A stretch of 64,000 nucleotides of DNA from Defluviibacillus sp043739385 (lineage in GTDB: Bacteria > Pseudomonadota > Gammaproteobacteria > Burkholderiales > Burkholderiaceae_C). Position numbers and translations under genes: made by a program. The notes beneath the pieces are model-generated. The model was not told the DNA's origin. It searched no databases and saw nothing but the letters and a program-made list of their open reading frames with translations. Within the stretch, counting starts at the first letter, position 1; each line of letters opens with the position of its first letter. The DNA is taken from assembly GCA_043739385.1 (NCBI GenBank), contig JAYUED010000180.1, forward strand, positions 18,618-82,617, read 5' to 3'. This document shows, piece after piece, positions 54,218 through 63,313 of this stretch.

Positions 54218-55390
54218 TTAATCGAGGAGCGAATCTCCCGCCATAGCCTGGCGGTACCACTCATGGAAGTGCTGCATACCGTCTTCCATGGGGCTTTGGT
54301 AGGGGCCGACTTCGTTGTCACCGCGTTGCAACAGCGCTTTGCGACCTGCGTCCATGCGTTCAGCGATCTCGTCGTCTTCGATGCAAGTTTCCATGTAGGC
54401 GGCCTGCTGCGCTTCGACGAATTCACGCTCAAAGGCGACGATCTCTTCTGGGTAGTAAAACTCTACCTTGTTCAGCGTCTTGTTTGGGCTGATAGGGTGC
54501 AGGGTGGAGACTGTCAGCACATGCGGATACCACTCCACCATGATGTGCGGGTAGTAGGTCAGCCAGATCGCACCATGCTTGGGGGGCACGTTGTTGCTGT
54601 ATTTGGAGAGTGCCTCGTGCCAACGCTGGTAGACCGGGCTACCGGCGCGTCCCAGGCGGTTGGCTTCGCCTTTTTTGATGCCCACAGTTTGCACGGAGAA
54701 GTTATCGGCAAATTGCCATTGCAGTTCTTCGCAGCTGACGAATTGGCCTAGCCCTGGATGGAAGGGGCCAACGTGGTAATCCTCCAAATACACCTCAATA
54801 AAGGTCTTCCAGTTGTAGTTGCACTCGTGCAACTCAACGCGGTCTAGCGCGTAGCCAGTGAAATCAAGGTCCGCGCGGGGGCCTAGGCCAGCCAATTCTG
54901 TGGCGATATCGCGTCCGTTGTCCTCAAATAGCAAGCCGTTCCATTCACGCAATGGGTAGTTGTTGAGGTTCAGGCAGGGGTCTTTTGCGAAATGGGGCGC
55001 ACCTATTAACTGGCCGTGGCTGTTGTACGTCCAGCGATGAAGTGGGCAAACGATGTTGCCACCCGTATTGGTGTTATTCGTGTGTGCATCGGATCTCGTC
55101 TGTGTAGCGGGTAATTGCCCGCGACCCTTCAAAATCACGGCTTGGCGATGACGACAGACATTAGAGATCAATTCCACGCCTTGAGACGTGCGCACCAAGG
55201 CACGGCCATCACCCTCATGCGAAAGTGTGCAGTAGTCGCCCACTTCGGGCACCGCCAGTTGATGCCCCACATAACGAGGGCCAGACTTAAAGATGGTCGC
55301 TAACTCACGCGAGTAGAGCGCCTCATCAAAGTAACTGGAAACTGGTAGTTGGCAGTGAGCCTGCAGCAGCTGAAGACTTAAATCAGACAT
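54218..55390 (-). CDS. Rieske non-haem iron oxygenase, ring-hydroxylating alpha-subunit type
   Basis: 390 residues from ATG 55390. The Rieske cluster ligands are CRH and CPLH, and the mononuclear iron site is in EDYHVGPFH plus a downstream acidic cluster (CIEDDEI). Between CRH and CPLH there are 33 residues, about 16 more than the usual 17, caused by a Thr/Asn-rich insert. The family includes aromatic dioxygenases, choline monooxygenase-like and betaine demethylase-like enzymes; I cannot tell the substrate. No reductase or ferredoxin partner gene is adjacent. Confidence 0.82.
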   Translation of the reverse strand: MSDLSLQLLQAHCQLPVSSYFDEALYSRELATIFKSGPRYVGHQLAVPEVGDYCTLSHEGDGRALVRTSQGVELISNVCRHRQAVILKGRGQLPATQTRSDAHTNNTNTGGNIVCPLHRWTYNSHGQLIGAPHFAKDPCLNLNNYPLREWNGLLFEDNGRDIATELAGLGPRADLDFTGYALDRVELHECNYNWKTFIEVYLEDYHVGPFHPGLGQFVSCEELQWQFADNFSVQTVGIKKGEANRLGRAGSPVYQRWHEALSKYSNNVPPKHGAIWLTYYPHIMVEWYPHVLTVSTLHPISPNKTLNKVEFYYPEEIVAFEREFVEAQQAAYMETCIEDDEIAERMDAGRKALLQRGDNEVGPYQSPMEDGMQHFHEWYRQAMAGDSLLD

Positions 55391-55755
55391 GAACGACCTG
55401 ACCAAGCTCCCCGAATTGGGCAATGAAGGGAGAGAGATGTGACGCCAAAGTGGCGACAAGGAAACCGAACGAATCGGGGCAAATTAGCATTTCATTGTAC
55501 CCTGCGGGGTTAAAAGGCCCGGTAGGTGATCCTTGCGGCGGACTCTTTTAAGGGTTTTCCGGTCATGATTCGGTGCTTTGCCGCTACACCGCAGCTAAGA
55601 CACCGCCGTTATGCTGATCCGCAAACGGCTACCCTTAAAATGGTGCGATTGCGTGGCATGACCGATGTGACAGGTTTGACAGGTTTGACAGGTTAAGCCA
55701 CAAGCGTTGTTATGTACCTTTTCTTTTGAATCCCTTAACCTCAACTTAATCCTTC
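55391..55755. promoter_or_regulatory. 365-base intergenic region with three 9-bp repeats
   Basis: Between the divergent Rieske oxygenase and xseB. It contains no credible gene. The only clear structure is TGACAGGTT repeated three times without a break at 55668-55694, about 60 bases before xseB. Promoters for both genes must lie here, but no strong -35/-10 pair is obvious. Confidence 0.5.
55668..55694. repeat. Three perfect 9-bp tandem copies of TGACAGGTT
   Basis: Copies at 55668-55676, 55677-55685 and 55686-55694. They sit in the upstream region of xseB-ispA-dxs and could vary in number by slippage. Confidence 0.75.
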
Positions 55756-55980
55756 ATGTCCAAGGCCTCTTTGCCCCCCGCTAGCTATGAACAGGCCTTG
55801 CAAGAGCTGGAGCGTCTCGTTGGCGAACTGGAGTCAGGTCAGATGCCGCTTGATCAGGTTCTTGCTGGCTACCAGCGTGGCGCCACACTGCTGGCCTATT
55901 GCCGCGAAAAATTGACTGCCGTAGAGCAGCAAATAGAGGTGCTGGACAACGGTACCCTCAAGCCTTGGAAACCCGAATGA
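55756..55980 (+). CDS. xseB: Exodeoxyribonuclease VII small subunit
   Basis: 74 residues, the usual XseB size. It has the pattern SYEQALQELERLVGELESG and MPLDQVLAGYQRGATLLAYC, forming a helical hairpin that binds the large subunit XseA (not in the window). Its stop overlaps the ispA start as ATGA, the classic xseB-ispA-dxs operon. Confidence 0.93.
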   Translation: MSKASLPPASYEQALQELERLVGELESGQMPLDQVLAGYQRGATLLAYCREKLTAVEQQIEVLDNGTLKPWKPE

Positions 55981-56888
55981 GTGTTGATCGTGCTGGTAGT
56001 TTTGATCTCGCGCGCTGGAGCGCCGTTCATTTACACGCCGTTGAAGAAGCCTTGGGCACCTGGGTACGCGCCGATGCGCCTGCAGGCCTGGGTGCTGCTA
56101 TGCGCTATGCCGTACTTGACGGTGGTAAGCGTCTGCGCCCGTTATTGGTTGCGGCCTCCAGCGAGGCTGTAGGCGGTAACCCTCAGGCCACCTTGCGCGC
56201 GGCTTGTGCTACCGAGCTGATCCACGCTTATTCCTTGGTTCATGATGACATGCCATGCATGGACAACGACATCTTGCGCAGAGGTAAGCCCACCGTCCAC
56301 GTGGCCTTTGGCGAAGCGCAAGCACTGCTGGCAGGAGACGCCCTGCAGGCGCTGGCGTTTGAGCTGTTGACACCCGACGATGCGTCGGTATCTGCTGACA
56401 TACAGGCCAAACTTTGCCGTTTGCTGGCAGTTGCTGCTGGGCAGCGCGGTATGGCTGGTGGGCAGGCAATTGATTTGGCCAGCGTGGGCAAGCGGTTGAC
56501 GCAAGACCAGTTGCGCCACATGCACTGCCTGAAAACGGGTGCATTACTGCAAGGCAGTGTGATGATGGGCGCCGCCTGTGGAACTGTGACTGCCCAGGGT
56601 TTGGCGGCGTTGAACGACTTTGGCGCTGCGCTAGGCCTTGCTTTTCAAGTCGTTGATGATATTTTGGACGTGACCGCCGACGCCATCACTTTGGGTAAGA
56701 CTGCGGGCAAAGACGCTGCTAACGACAAACCCACCTACGTTTCGCTGATGGGTTTAGAGGCCGCGCAAACCCACGCACAAGACTTGCTGGCTGAAGCATT
56801 AAACGCCTTAGGCCGTAGCGGTCTTTCAGCTACCGCTACCCAGGCCCTACGGGCTTTGGCCTGCATGGTAGTGAGCCGGAACAATTGA
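55977..56888 (+). CDS. ispA: Farnesyl diphosphate synthase (polyprenyl synthetase)
   Basis: 303 residues. Condenses IPP and DMAPP to geranyl and then farnesyl diphosphate. The first Asp-rich motif is DDMPCMDND, the second is DDILD, and GGKRLRPLL is the conserved N-terminal IPP-binding block. ATG 55977 overlaps the xseB stop. dxs follows 21 bases later, so precursor supply and use are co-expressed. Confidence 0.94.
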   Translation: MSVDRAGSFDLARWSAVHLHAVEEALGTWVRADAPAGLGAAMRYAVLDGGKRLRPLLVAASSEAVGGNPQATLRAACATELIHAYSLVHDDMPCMDNDILRRGKPTVHVAFGEAQALLAGDALQALAFELLTPDDASVSADIQAKLCRLLAVAAGQRGMAGGQAIDLASVGKRLTQDQLRHMHCLKTGALLQGSVMMGAACGTVTAQGLAALNDFGAALGLAFQVVDDILDVTADAITLGKTAGKDAANDKPTYVSLMGLEAAQTHAQDLLAEALNALGRSGLSATATQALRALACMVVSRNN

Positions 56889-56909
56889 GGCCATTGAGAA
56901 TCATTGAAT

Positions 56910-58817
56910 ATGCCGAACTTGCTTGACACTGTTAACGACCCGGCTGACCTGCGCCGCCTTTCCCGTGCCCAGTTGGGTACTCTGGCCGACGAGTTGCGGG
57001 CCTGCGTGCTGAACAACGTCGCCGCGACGGGGGGGCACCTCAGTTCTAACCTAGGCACCGTAGAGCTGACTGTTGCTTTGCATTACGTGTTTGACACACC
57101 CAACGACCGTATCGTTTGGGACGTAGGACACCAAACCTACCCGCACAAAATATTGACAGGTCGCCGTGACCGATTGCCCACGCTGCGCCAGTTGGGTGGC
57201 TTGAGTGGCTTCCCTCAGCGCAAAGAGAGCGTATACGATACCTTCGGCACAGCCCACTCGTCCACCAGCATCTCTGCTGCCTTGGGCATGGCGCTGGCCG
57301 CCAAGCTCAAGGGTGAAAACCGCCATGCCATTGCGGTGATTGGGGACGGCGCAATGACTGCAGGTATGGCCTTTGAGGCGATGAACAATGCGGGTGTGCA
57401 GCTGCACGAAGGCGGCAAACTGCTGGTTATTCTGAACGACAACGATATGTCCATCAGTCCTCCAGTGGGTGCATTGAACCGCTATTTGGCGCAATTGATG
57501 AGTGGCCAGTTCTACGCTGCGGCCAAGAATGTTGGCAAGCAAGTGTTGCAAGTTGCCCCTCCGTTGTTCCAGTTGGCTAAGCGCTTTGAAGAGCACGCTA
57601 AAGGAATGGTAGTGCCCGCCACGCTGTTTGAAAAGTTCGGCTTTAACTACATTGGCCCCATTGACGGCCATGATTTGGAGTCACTGATCCCGACGCTAGA
57701 AAATATCAAGCACCTGCTGGCGACCAGCAGCGGTCCGCAGTTCTTGCATGTCGTCACCAAAAAAGGCCAAGGCTACAGGTTGGCTGAGGCTGATCCGGTG
57801 GCCTATCACGGCCCAGGAAAGTTTGACCCCGCTGTGGGATTGCAGAAAGCGACAGCACCTGCCAAAACGACATTCACGCAGGTTTTTGGCCAATGGTTGT
57901 GTGACATGGCCGCGCACGACTCGCGCCTGATCGGCATCACCCCTGCAATGCGCGAGGGGTCCGGCATGGTGGAGTTTGAGAAACGCTTTCCTAGCCGCTA
58001 TTTCGATGTGGGTATCGCGGAGCAGCATGCCGTGACGTTTGCTGCGGGGCTGGCCTGCGAGGGTTTGAAGCCCGTAGTAGCGATTTACTCCACCTTTTTG
58101 CAGCGTGCTTATGACCAGTTGATTCACGACGTGGCGATTCAAAACCTGCCAGTGGTCTTTGCGCTCGACCGTGCCGGTCTGGTGGGGGCCGATGGGGCCA
58201 CCCATGCTGGTGCTTACGATATCGCTTTCTTGCGATGCGTCCCCAACATGAGCATTGCCTGCCCTGCTGACGAGCAGGAGTGCCGTCAGTTGCTGAGCAG
58301 TGCCTACGCACAAAATCACCCAGTCGCAGTACGTTATCCGCGTGGGGCAGGTACAGGTGTGGCGACCACTTCCAGCCTAGATGCTTTGCCTTTTGGCAAG
58401 GGTGAAGTCTGCCGCCGTGGACAGGGGGTGGCAATTTTGGCTTTTGGCACGCTGCTCTACCCCGCACTGCAAGCGGCCGAACAGCTCAATGCCACCGTCA
58501 TCAATATGCGCTGGGCTAAGCCGTTGGACCTGGCTTTGCTGTTGCAAGCCGCGTCCGACCACGAGGCGTTTGTTACAGTGGAGGAGGGCGCGATGATGGG
58601 TGGTGCTGGCAGTGCTGTCGCAGAGGCATTGGCCACTGCGGGTGTGCTGAAACCGCTGCTGATACTGGGCTTGGCGGATGAGTTCATCGAGCATGGTGAT
58701 CCGACCAAGCTGATGGCAATGCAGGGGCTGGACGCTGTAGGTATTGCCAATTCAGTGCGCAATCGCTTTGCAGCGCATATAAATTATGCCCCACCTGCTC
58801 TTAAAAGCGTAGCATAA
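56910..58817 (+). CDS. dxs: 1-deoxy-D-xylulose-5-phosphate synthase
   Basis: 635 residues; first enzyme of the MEP isoprenoid pathway, joining pyruvate and glyceraldehyde 3-phosphate with thiamine diphosphate. Conserved blocks are GHLSSNLGTVELT, WDVGHQTYPHKILTGR, the TPP-binding GDGAMTAGMAFEAMNNAG and DRAGLVGADGATHAG. ATG 56910 is preferred; a TTG two codons earlier is possible. It ends the xseB-ispA-dxs operon. Confidence 0.96.
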   Translation: MPNLLDTVNDPADLRRLSRAQLGTLADELRACVLNNVAATGGHLSSNLGTVELTVALHYVFDTPNDRIVWDVGHQTYPHKILTGRRDRLPTLRQLGGLSGFPQRKESVYDTFGTAHSSTSISAALGMALAAKLKGENRHAIAVIGDGAMTAGMAFEAMNNAGVQLHEGGKLLVILNDNDMSISPPVGALNRYLAQLMSGQFYAAAKNVGKQVLQVAPPLFQLAKRFEEHAKGMVVPATLFEKFGFNYIGPIDGHDLESLIPTLENIKHLLATSSGPQFLHVVTKKGQGYRLAEADPVAYHGPGKFDPAVGLQKATAPAKTTFTQVFGQWLCDMAAHDSRLIGITPAMREGSGMVEFEKRFPSRYFDVGIAEQHAVTFAAGLACEGLKPVVAIYSTFLQRAYDQLIHDVAIQNLPVVFALDRAGLVGADGATHAGAYDIAFLRCVPNMSIACPADEQECRQLLSSAYAQNHPVAVRYPRGAGTGVATTSSLDALPFGKGEVCRRGQGVAILAFGTLLYPALQAAEQLNATVINMRWAKPLDLALLLQAASDHEAFVTVEEGAMMGGAGSAVAEALATAGVLKPLLILGLADEFIEHGDPTKLMAMQGLDAVGIANSVRNRFAAHINYAPPALKSVA

Positions 58818-58978
58818 GCTGCGAGCCTTTCTTGGCTCCTATACTGAGTTTGTATCTGGATGTTGCAAAGGGTAAACCCCCGCGAAATTCGTCTGAATGA
58901 CTTCCTAGAATCTTACGTCTTGCTCACGCTGCGCCCTCATGCGGCGAGAACCCTGTTAAACCCCCGGAGTAAACCCCC

Positions 58979-60061
58979 ATGGACCGTCGTTCAATCATCA
59001 AAAATGCTGGCATTGCAGGCGTTCTTGCCGCAGGCATCGCCCCAGCTGTTCACGCCCAAGCCGCAGTACGCTGGCGCTTGGCCTCGAGCTTTCCCAAGTC
59101 GCTGGACACCCTTTTTGGGGCGTCAGAGCTGTTCGCCAATGCCGTCAAGGCCATGTCAGGTGGGAAATTTGAGATTTCAGTCCATGCTGCAGGCGAGTTG
59201 ATGCCCGGCTTCGGCGTGGTCGATGGCGTGCAGCAAGGCTCTGTTGAGATGGCTCATACCGCTGCGTATTATTTTTATGGAAAAAATCCCGCTTTTGCGC
59301 TGGGCTCAGCTGTGCCATTTGGCATGAACGCTCGCCAGATGAACGCCTGGATGATGCATGGCAATGGCCGTAAGCTGGTGAACGAGTTTTACTCAACCTA
59401 CGGTATGGTGAGTCTCTATGGCGGTAATACGGGTACACAGATGGGTGGCTGGTTCCGCAAAGAAATCAAAACCGTAGCCGATCTCAAGGGCCTGAAGATG
59501 CGCCTGGGTGGCGGCTTAGTCGGTGATGTGATGGCCAAGATGGGTGTGATTCCCCAAAGTATTCCTGGTGGTGAAATTTACCAAGCGCTGGAAAAGGGAA
59601 CGATTGACGCGGCTGAATGGGTAGGCCCTTTTGACGATCAAAAACTTGGTTTTAACAAGGTAGCGCCGTTTTACTACTACCCCGGTTGGTGGGAGGGCGG
59701 CCCAGAGGTTGACTTTTATATCAACAAAAAAGCAATGGATGCCTTGACTCCCGAGAACAAAGCCATCGTAGAGGCTGCAGCTGCCATGGCTGCAACCGAT
59801 ATGCTGGCCAAGTACGATGCCCGCAACCCCGTGGCGCTTAAGCAGCTGATTGGCGCCAAAATCAAGCTGTTGCCGTTCAATAAAGCTGTGTTGGACGCAT
59901 CGTTCAAAGCTTCGCAAGAGGTCTACGAGGAGAACGACGCTAAGAGCCCTGAGTGGAAGAAGATTTTTGCTGACTTCCGCGCGTTCCAGCGCGATCAAGT
60001 GGCCTGGTTCAGTGTTGCGGAAAGCCGCTTTGATACCTATATGCAGACTGTCAAACTATAA
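58979..60061 (+). CDS. dctP: TRAP transporter solute-binding protein, DctP / TakP type
   Basis: 360 residues with a Tat-like leader (DRRSIIKNAGIAG) and cleavage near VHAQ. The DctP fold shows RWRLASSFPKSLDT, GKFEISVHAAGELMPGF and IPGGEIYQALEKGTIDAAEW, the last being typical of the TakP branch that binds alpha-keto acids or similar anions. A GGAG lies 9 bases before the ATG. Its membrane partners dctM and dctQ lie on the opposite strand beyond a small membrane-protein gene and face it. Confidence 0.88.
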   Translation: MDRRSIIKNAGIAGVLAAGIAPAVHAQAAVRWRLASSFPKSLDTLFGASELFANAVKAMSGGKFEISVHAAGELMPGFGVVDGVQQGSVEMAHTAAYYFYGKNPAFALGSAVPFGMNARQMNAWMMHGNGRKLVNEFYSTYGMVSLYGGNTGTQMGGWFRKEIKTVADLKGLKMRLGGGLVGDVMAKMGVIPQSIPGGEIYQALEKGTIDAAEWVGPFDDQKLGFNKVAPFYYYPGWWEGGPEVDFYINKKAMDALTPENKAIVEAAAAMAATDMLAKYDARNPVALKQLIGAKIKLLPFNKAVLDASFKASQEVYEENDAKSPEWKKIFADFRAFQRDQVAWFSVAESRFDTYMQTVKL

Positions 60062-60102
60062 GCTGCTAAGCAGCAGGTCTGCTTTTAAGCGTTTAATACT
60101 TG

Positions 60103-60131
60103 AAAAAACCGCGCATTGGCGCGGTTTTTTT
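60103..60131 (+). terminator. Rho-independent terminator between dctP and convergent genes
   Basis: AAAAAACCGCG (60103-60113), loop CATTGG, CGCGGTTTTTT (60120-60130). A- and T-rich on both flanks, so it can serve dctP on + and possibly the 60181-60666 gene on -. Confidence 0.88.
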
Positions 60132-60180
60132 GTTGGAGGTTCTAAAGTCAATTAAGTTGAGCAGTCTTTAATGACTGACT

Positions 60181-60666
60181 TTAAAGCTGACGAAATTTGT
60201 GTAGCTCACTAGAAATACGCTCGAATTCCGCCACCAATTGCGGTGTTGCGCCGTAAAAAACAGCAAATTTACCCATCAGCGTGCGGACGTAAAAGCGCGG
60301 CGCAATCAGCCAATCTAGCCCGCGTACGCGGATCAACTTGCCGTAAGCCAAATCGTCAAACGCCATGTACTTGTTCCACATCCAACGCTGGGTCAGGCCT
60401 GTTGAATCGATGCGGGTACGGCTGCGCAAAATGCTCAACCAAGTCCAGGTCATCATGGCTAAACCAGCAATGAACCAGGCCACACCTGTCGTGCGCCCAG
60501 TGCCCAGCACACCACTAAGCCAAAGCCGTATCAACCAAGCCGCACAGCCGCCCACAATCAAAGTAGCGAGCAGTTTAAAAAGTGGAGAAAACGCAGTGCC
60601 CTCGACTGGACTGCCTTGCGATGAACTGCCCTGACCTGGCACAAAACGAAAAGCTGCGGGGCCCAA
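60181..60666 (-). CDS. Small membrane protein of unknown function
   Basis: 161 residues, family not recognised. Two membrane spans (LLATLIVGGCAAWLIRLWLS and VAWFIAGLAMMTWTWLSIL) are followed by a soluble C-terminal half (RIDSTGLTQRWMW...) that resembles bacterial PH-like membrane proteins. The start is probably TTG 60666, three bases after the dctM stop, or GTG 60642. Coupling to dctM suggests it belongs with the TRAP permease, but no role is known. Confidence 0.6.
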   Translation of the reverse strand: MGPAAFRFVPGQGSSSQGSPVEGTAFSPLFKLLATLIVGGCAAWLIRLWLSGVLGTGRTTGVAWFIAGLAMMTWTWLSILRSRTRIDSTGLTQRWMWNKYMAFDDLAYGKLIRVRGLDWLIAPRFYVRTLMGKFAVFYGATPQLVAEFERISSELHKFRQL

Positions 60667-60669
60667 GGC

Positions 60670-62196
60670 TTATTTCTTCTCAGCGTTAGATGGGGTGGCG
60701 GATGCATCAGGCTTCGCTTCCGTCGCAAAGGGGTTCTCCCCCGTTGCACCCATCGTCGTGCGGTTGGACAGTTGCAAGTCGTCTACAGGCACTACGATTT
60801 GAATGTTGTCTGTGTTGATTTTTTCTTCGTTGGGTAAAAACATGGTGACTGTTTGGGGCACAAAAATGACGATTGCCACCAAAATCAGTTGCATCAGCAC
60901 CCACGGAATAGCCCCCAGATAGATGTCGTTGGACAGTACGGGTTTAGGTATCCGTTTTTCTTTGTACAGCGTGTCGGCAATGCCGCGCAGGTAAAACAGC
61001 GCAAAGCCAAACGGGGGGTGCATAAAGCTGGTCTGCATGTTTACGCAAAGCAGCACGCCAAACCACACCAAATCAATCCCCAACTTAGAGGCTACTGGTC
61101 CCAGCATGGGCAAGATGATGAAGGCGATCTCAAAGAAATCCAGGAAAAAAGCCAAGAAGAAGATGAATACATTCACCACAATCAAGAAACCTACCTGACC
61201 ACCCGGCAAACCAGTTAGCAGATGCTCTACCCATTTGGCCCCGTCCACGCCCTGGAACACCATTGAAAATACACGGGCACCGATCAAAATAAACACCACC
61301 ATCGCGGTGAGGCGCATGGTGCCGTACATGGCATCCCAGACCATCGCTATCGACAGTCGCCGGTGCAGGGCTGCGAGGAGCAACGCCCCCACCACACCCA
61401 TGGCACCCGCTTCAGTGGGGGTAGCGATTGCGGTGTCAATACCTGGCAGGCCCCCCATTGAACCGAGTACAGCAAAAATTAAAATAGCTGAAGGAATGAT
61501 TCCACGCAGGCACTTGGCCCACAACGTCCAGCCCGTCAGCGTGCGCGCCGTCTTTGGGATGCCTGGAATATGCTCAGGCTTAACGATGCCCAGCATGAAG
61601 GTGTAACCCGCGAAGATCAGTACTTGCAAAATCGACGGCCCCCAAGCCCCCCGGTACATATCACCAACGGAGCGACCCAACTGGTCAGCCATGACGATCA
61701 GCACCAGTGACGGCGGCACCAGTTGTGTGATGGTGCCCGAGGCGGCCAACACACCTGTCGCATAGCGCATGTTGTAGCCGTAACGGATCATCACGGGCAG
61801 CGAGATCAGCGCCATTGCGATCACTTGACCTGCTACCGTGCCAGTAATCGCACCAAGGATGAAGCCTACGATGATGACCGAATAGCCTAGTCCACCACGT
61901 ACCGTACCAAACAGTTGGCCCATCGAGTCAAGCATGTCTTCAGCTAGCCCACACTTTTCAAGAATAGCCCCCATGAAGGTAAAGAAGGGGATCGCAAGCA
62001 GCAAATCATTGGACAAAATGCCAAAAATGTTGATGGGCAAGTTTTCCATGAAGACTGCAGGAAACCAACCCATCTGGATGGCAAAAAAGCCGGATCCCAT
62101 GCCTAAAGCGGCCAGAGAGAACGCAACGGGGAAGCCGATCAACATAATCAGCACCAGCCCACCAAACATGATGGGCGCAAAATTTTCCATTTGCAT
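60670..62196 (-). CDS. dctM: TRAP transporter large permease DctM
   Basis: 508 residues with about 12 membrane spans; signatures include GFPVAFSLAALGMGSG, GAITGTVAGQVIAMALISLPVM and TEAGAMGVVGALLLA, typical of DctM. It is the sodium-coupled translocation subunit. The C-terminal ~70 residues extend beyond the usual end into a polar tail. Start ATG 62196, or 62190 two codons later. dctQ lies 105 bases upstream; that gap holds the palindrome TTGCAATTGCAA (62288-62299). Confidence 0.92.
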   Translation of the reverse strand: MQMENFAPIMFGGLVLIMLIGFPVAFSLAALGMGSGFFAIQMGWFPAVFMENLPINIFGILSNDLLLAIPFFTFMGAILEKCGLAEDMLDSMGQLFGTVRGGLGYSVIIVGFILGAITGTVAGQVIAMALISLPVMIRYGYNMRYATGVLAASGTITQLVPPSLVLIVMADQLGRSVGDMYRGAWGPSILQVLIFAGYTFMLGIVKPEHIPGIPKTARTLTGWTLWAKCLRGIIPSAILIFAVLGSMGGLPGIDTAIATPTEAGAMGVVGALLLAALHRRLSIAMVWDAMYGTMRLTAMVVFILIGARVFSMVFQGVDGAKWVEHLLTGLPGGQVGFLIVVNVFIFFLAFFLDFFEIAFIILPMLGPVASKLGIDLVWFGVLLCVNMQTSFMHPPFGFALFYLRGIADTLYKEKRIPKPVLSNDIYLGAIPWVLMQLILVAIVIFVPQTVTMFLPNEEKINTDNIQIVVPVDDLQLSNRTTMGATGENPFATEAKPDASATPSNAEKK

Positions 62197-62301
62197 TTTT
62201 GAAGAGTCCTTAAAGGATTTTTGTTATCGGTTGTTACGTATCGGTGTGTCTGATCGCGAAGCAGACGTATCACTGCTGCCGACTAATTGCAATTGCAATG
62301 G

Positions 62302-62853
62302 TTATTGCAGTGGTTTTTCGTAAGTCATGTCCATGGCATAACTGCCTTGCAAGTACGCCAACCGCTTGATAATTTCAGACAGACCTTGCAAAAACACCAG
62401 CGCAAAACCCAGCGGCATCGCCAACGTGGCGGGCCAACGGATCAGTCCACCCGCGTTTTGCGACATCTCACCTGTCATGAAGGTTTTGAGAAAGTACGGA
62501 AATGACATCCAGGCCAGCAGGCCCATCACCGGCAGCAAAAAGAAAATCAAGCCAAACAAATCGACGTAGACCGGGAGATTGCCTTTGAGCTTGCCGTAGA
62601 TCAAATCCACCCGCACATGCTCGTTTAGCTTGAGCACCAGTGGTGCACCAACCATTACGACGTAAGCAAACATGTACCACTGGATTTCCAAAAGGGAATT
62701 GGAACTCCAGTCCAAGCCATAGCGTACAAACGCATTGCCTGCAGAAATCATGGCGGAAAACAGCACTGCCCAAGCTGCAAGTTTGCCAAAGCGCTCGCTG
62801 GCAGCGTCCATGCCTAGCGCTAATTTGAGTAGTACTGTCAACATAGTCTCCAT
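62302..62853 (-). CDS. dctQ: TRAP transporter small permease DctQ
   Basis: 183 residues with four membrane spans. The motif NSLLEIQWYMFAYVVMVGAPLVLKLNEHVRVDL (shown in pieces: LEIQWYMFAYVV and LNEHVRVDL) is typical of DctQ. It forms the membrane complex with DctM and docks the DctP-type binding protein encoded on the other strand. Confidence 0.9.
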   Translation of the reverse strand: METMLTVLLKLALGMDAASERFGKLAAWAVLFSAMISAGNAFVRYGLDWSSNSLLEIQWYMFAYVVMVGAPLVLKLNEHVRVDLIYGKLKGNLPVYVDLFGLIFFLLPVMGLLAWMSFPYFLKTFMTGEMSQNAGGLIRWPATLAMPLGFALVFLQGLSEIIKRLAYLQGSYAMDMTYEKPLQ

Positions 62854-63313
62854 TTTTTTGTTGTCCTTGATGCAGCTTAAGGACGGGGATTGGTTGGGTA
62901 CGGGTGTACGGCATGTGGCATACGCTTAGATCAAAATTGCCAACATTGATCCTGTCAAGTAAATGCAACCCTTAAAGGGCGCAGTGCATCTGCAAATCAT
63001 CTGAAAATGGCGCACAAAACCCCCGGTTTGAACTGACAAAGAAAACCCCCTAAGGCATTCAGCCGTGGGGGTTCTTCGATTTTCGGTACAGGAGGAAATC
63101 CAGAGCTAACCCGTATTAGCGTACGATTTTATTCGCCTAGGGAAAGTTACATTGGGGACTTACAAAAACAAACTTAGATCTTGGAAATTCAGGAGCAATT
63201 TTCAGGCGATGGCCTGCGGTACAGCGTCAGCGCGGCCTGCGCAGTCTCGGCGCGGCGCAGGTTAAAAGTTGTTGGTGTTCATGTTCGTGACATCTGCGCC
63301 ATTGCTGGGATAG
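62854..63313. other. 460-base region without a gene; holds a terminator and a possible small RNA
   Basis: Between dctQ and the TctC-like gene, both on the minus strand. It contains the dctQ promoter region (62854-63040), the hairpin at 63044-63073, and 240 bases after the TctC-like stop (63074-63313) with no credible reading frame. The last part has a TAAAAT box and an anti-Shine-Dalgarno CCTCC on the minus strand ahead of the hairpin. Confidence 0.45.
63044..63073 (-). terminator. Rho-independent terminator hairpin
   Basis: AACCCCC (63044-63050) and GGGGGTT (63067-63073) with an inner GGC/GCC pair around ATTCA. On the minus strand the stem is followed by TTTTCTTTG. It may end the TctC-like transcript about 240 bases past its stop, or a separate small RNA. 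Confidence 0.7.
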
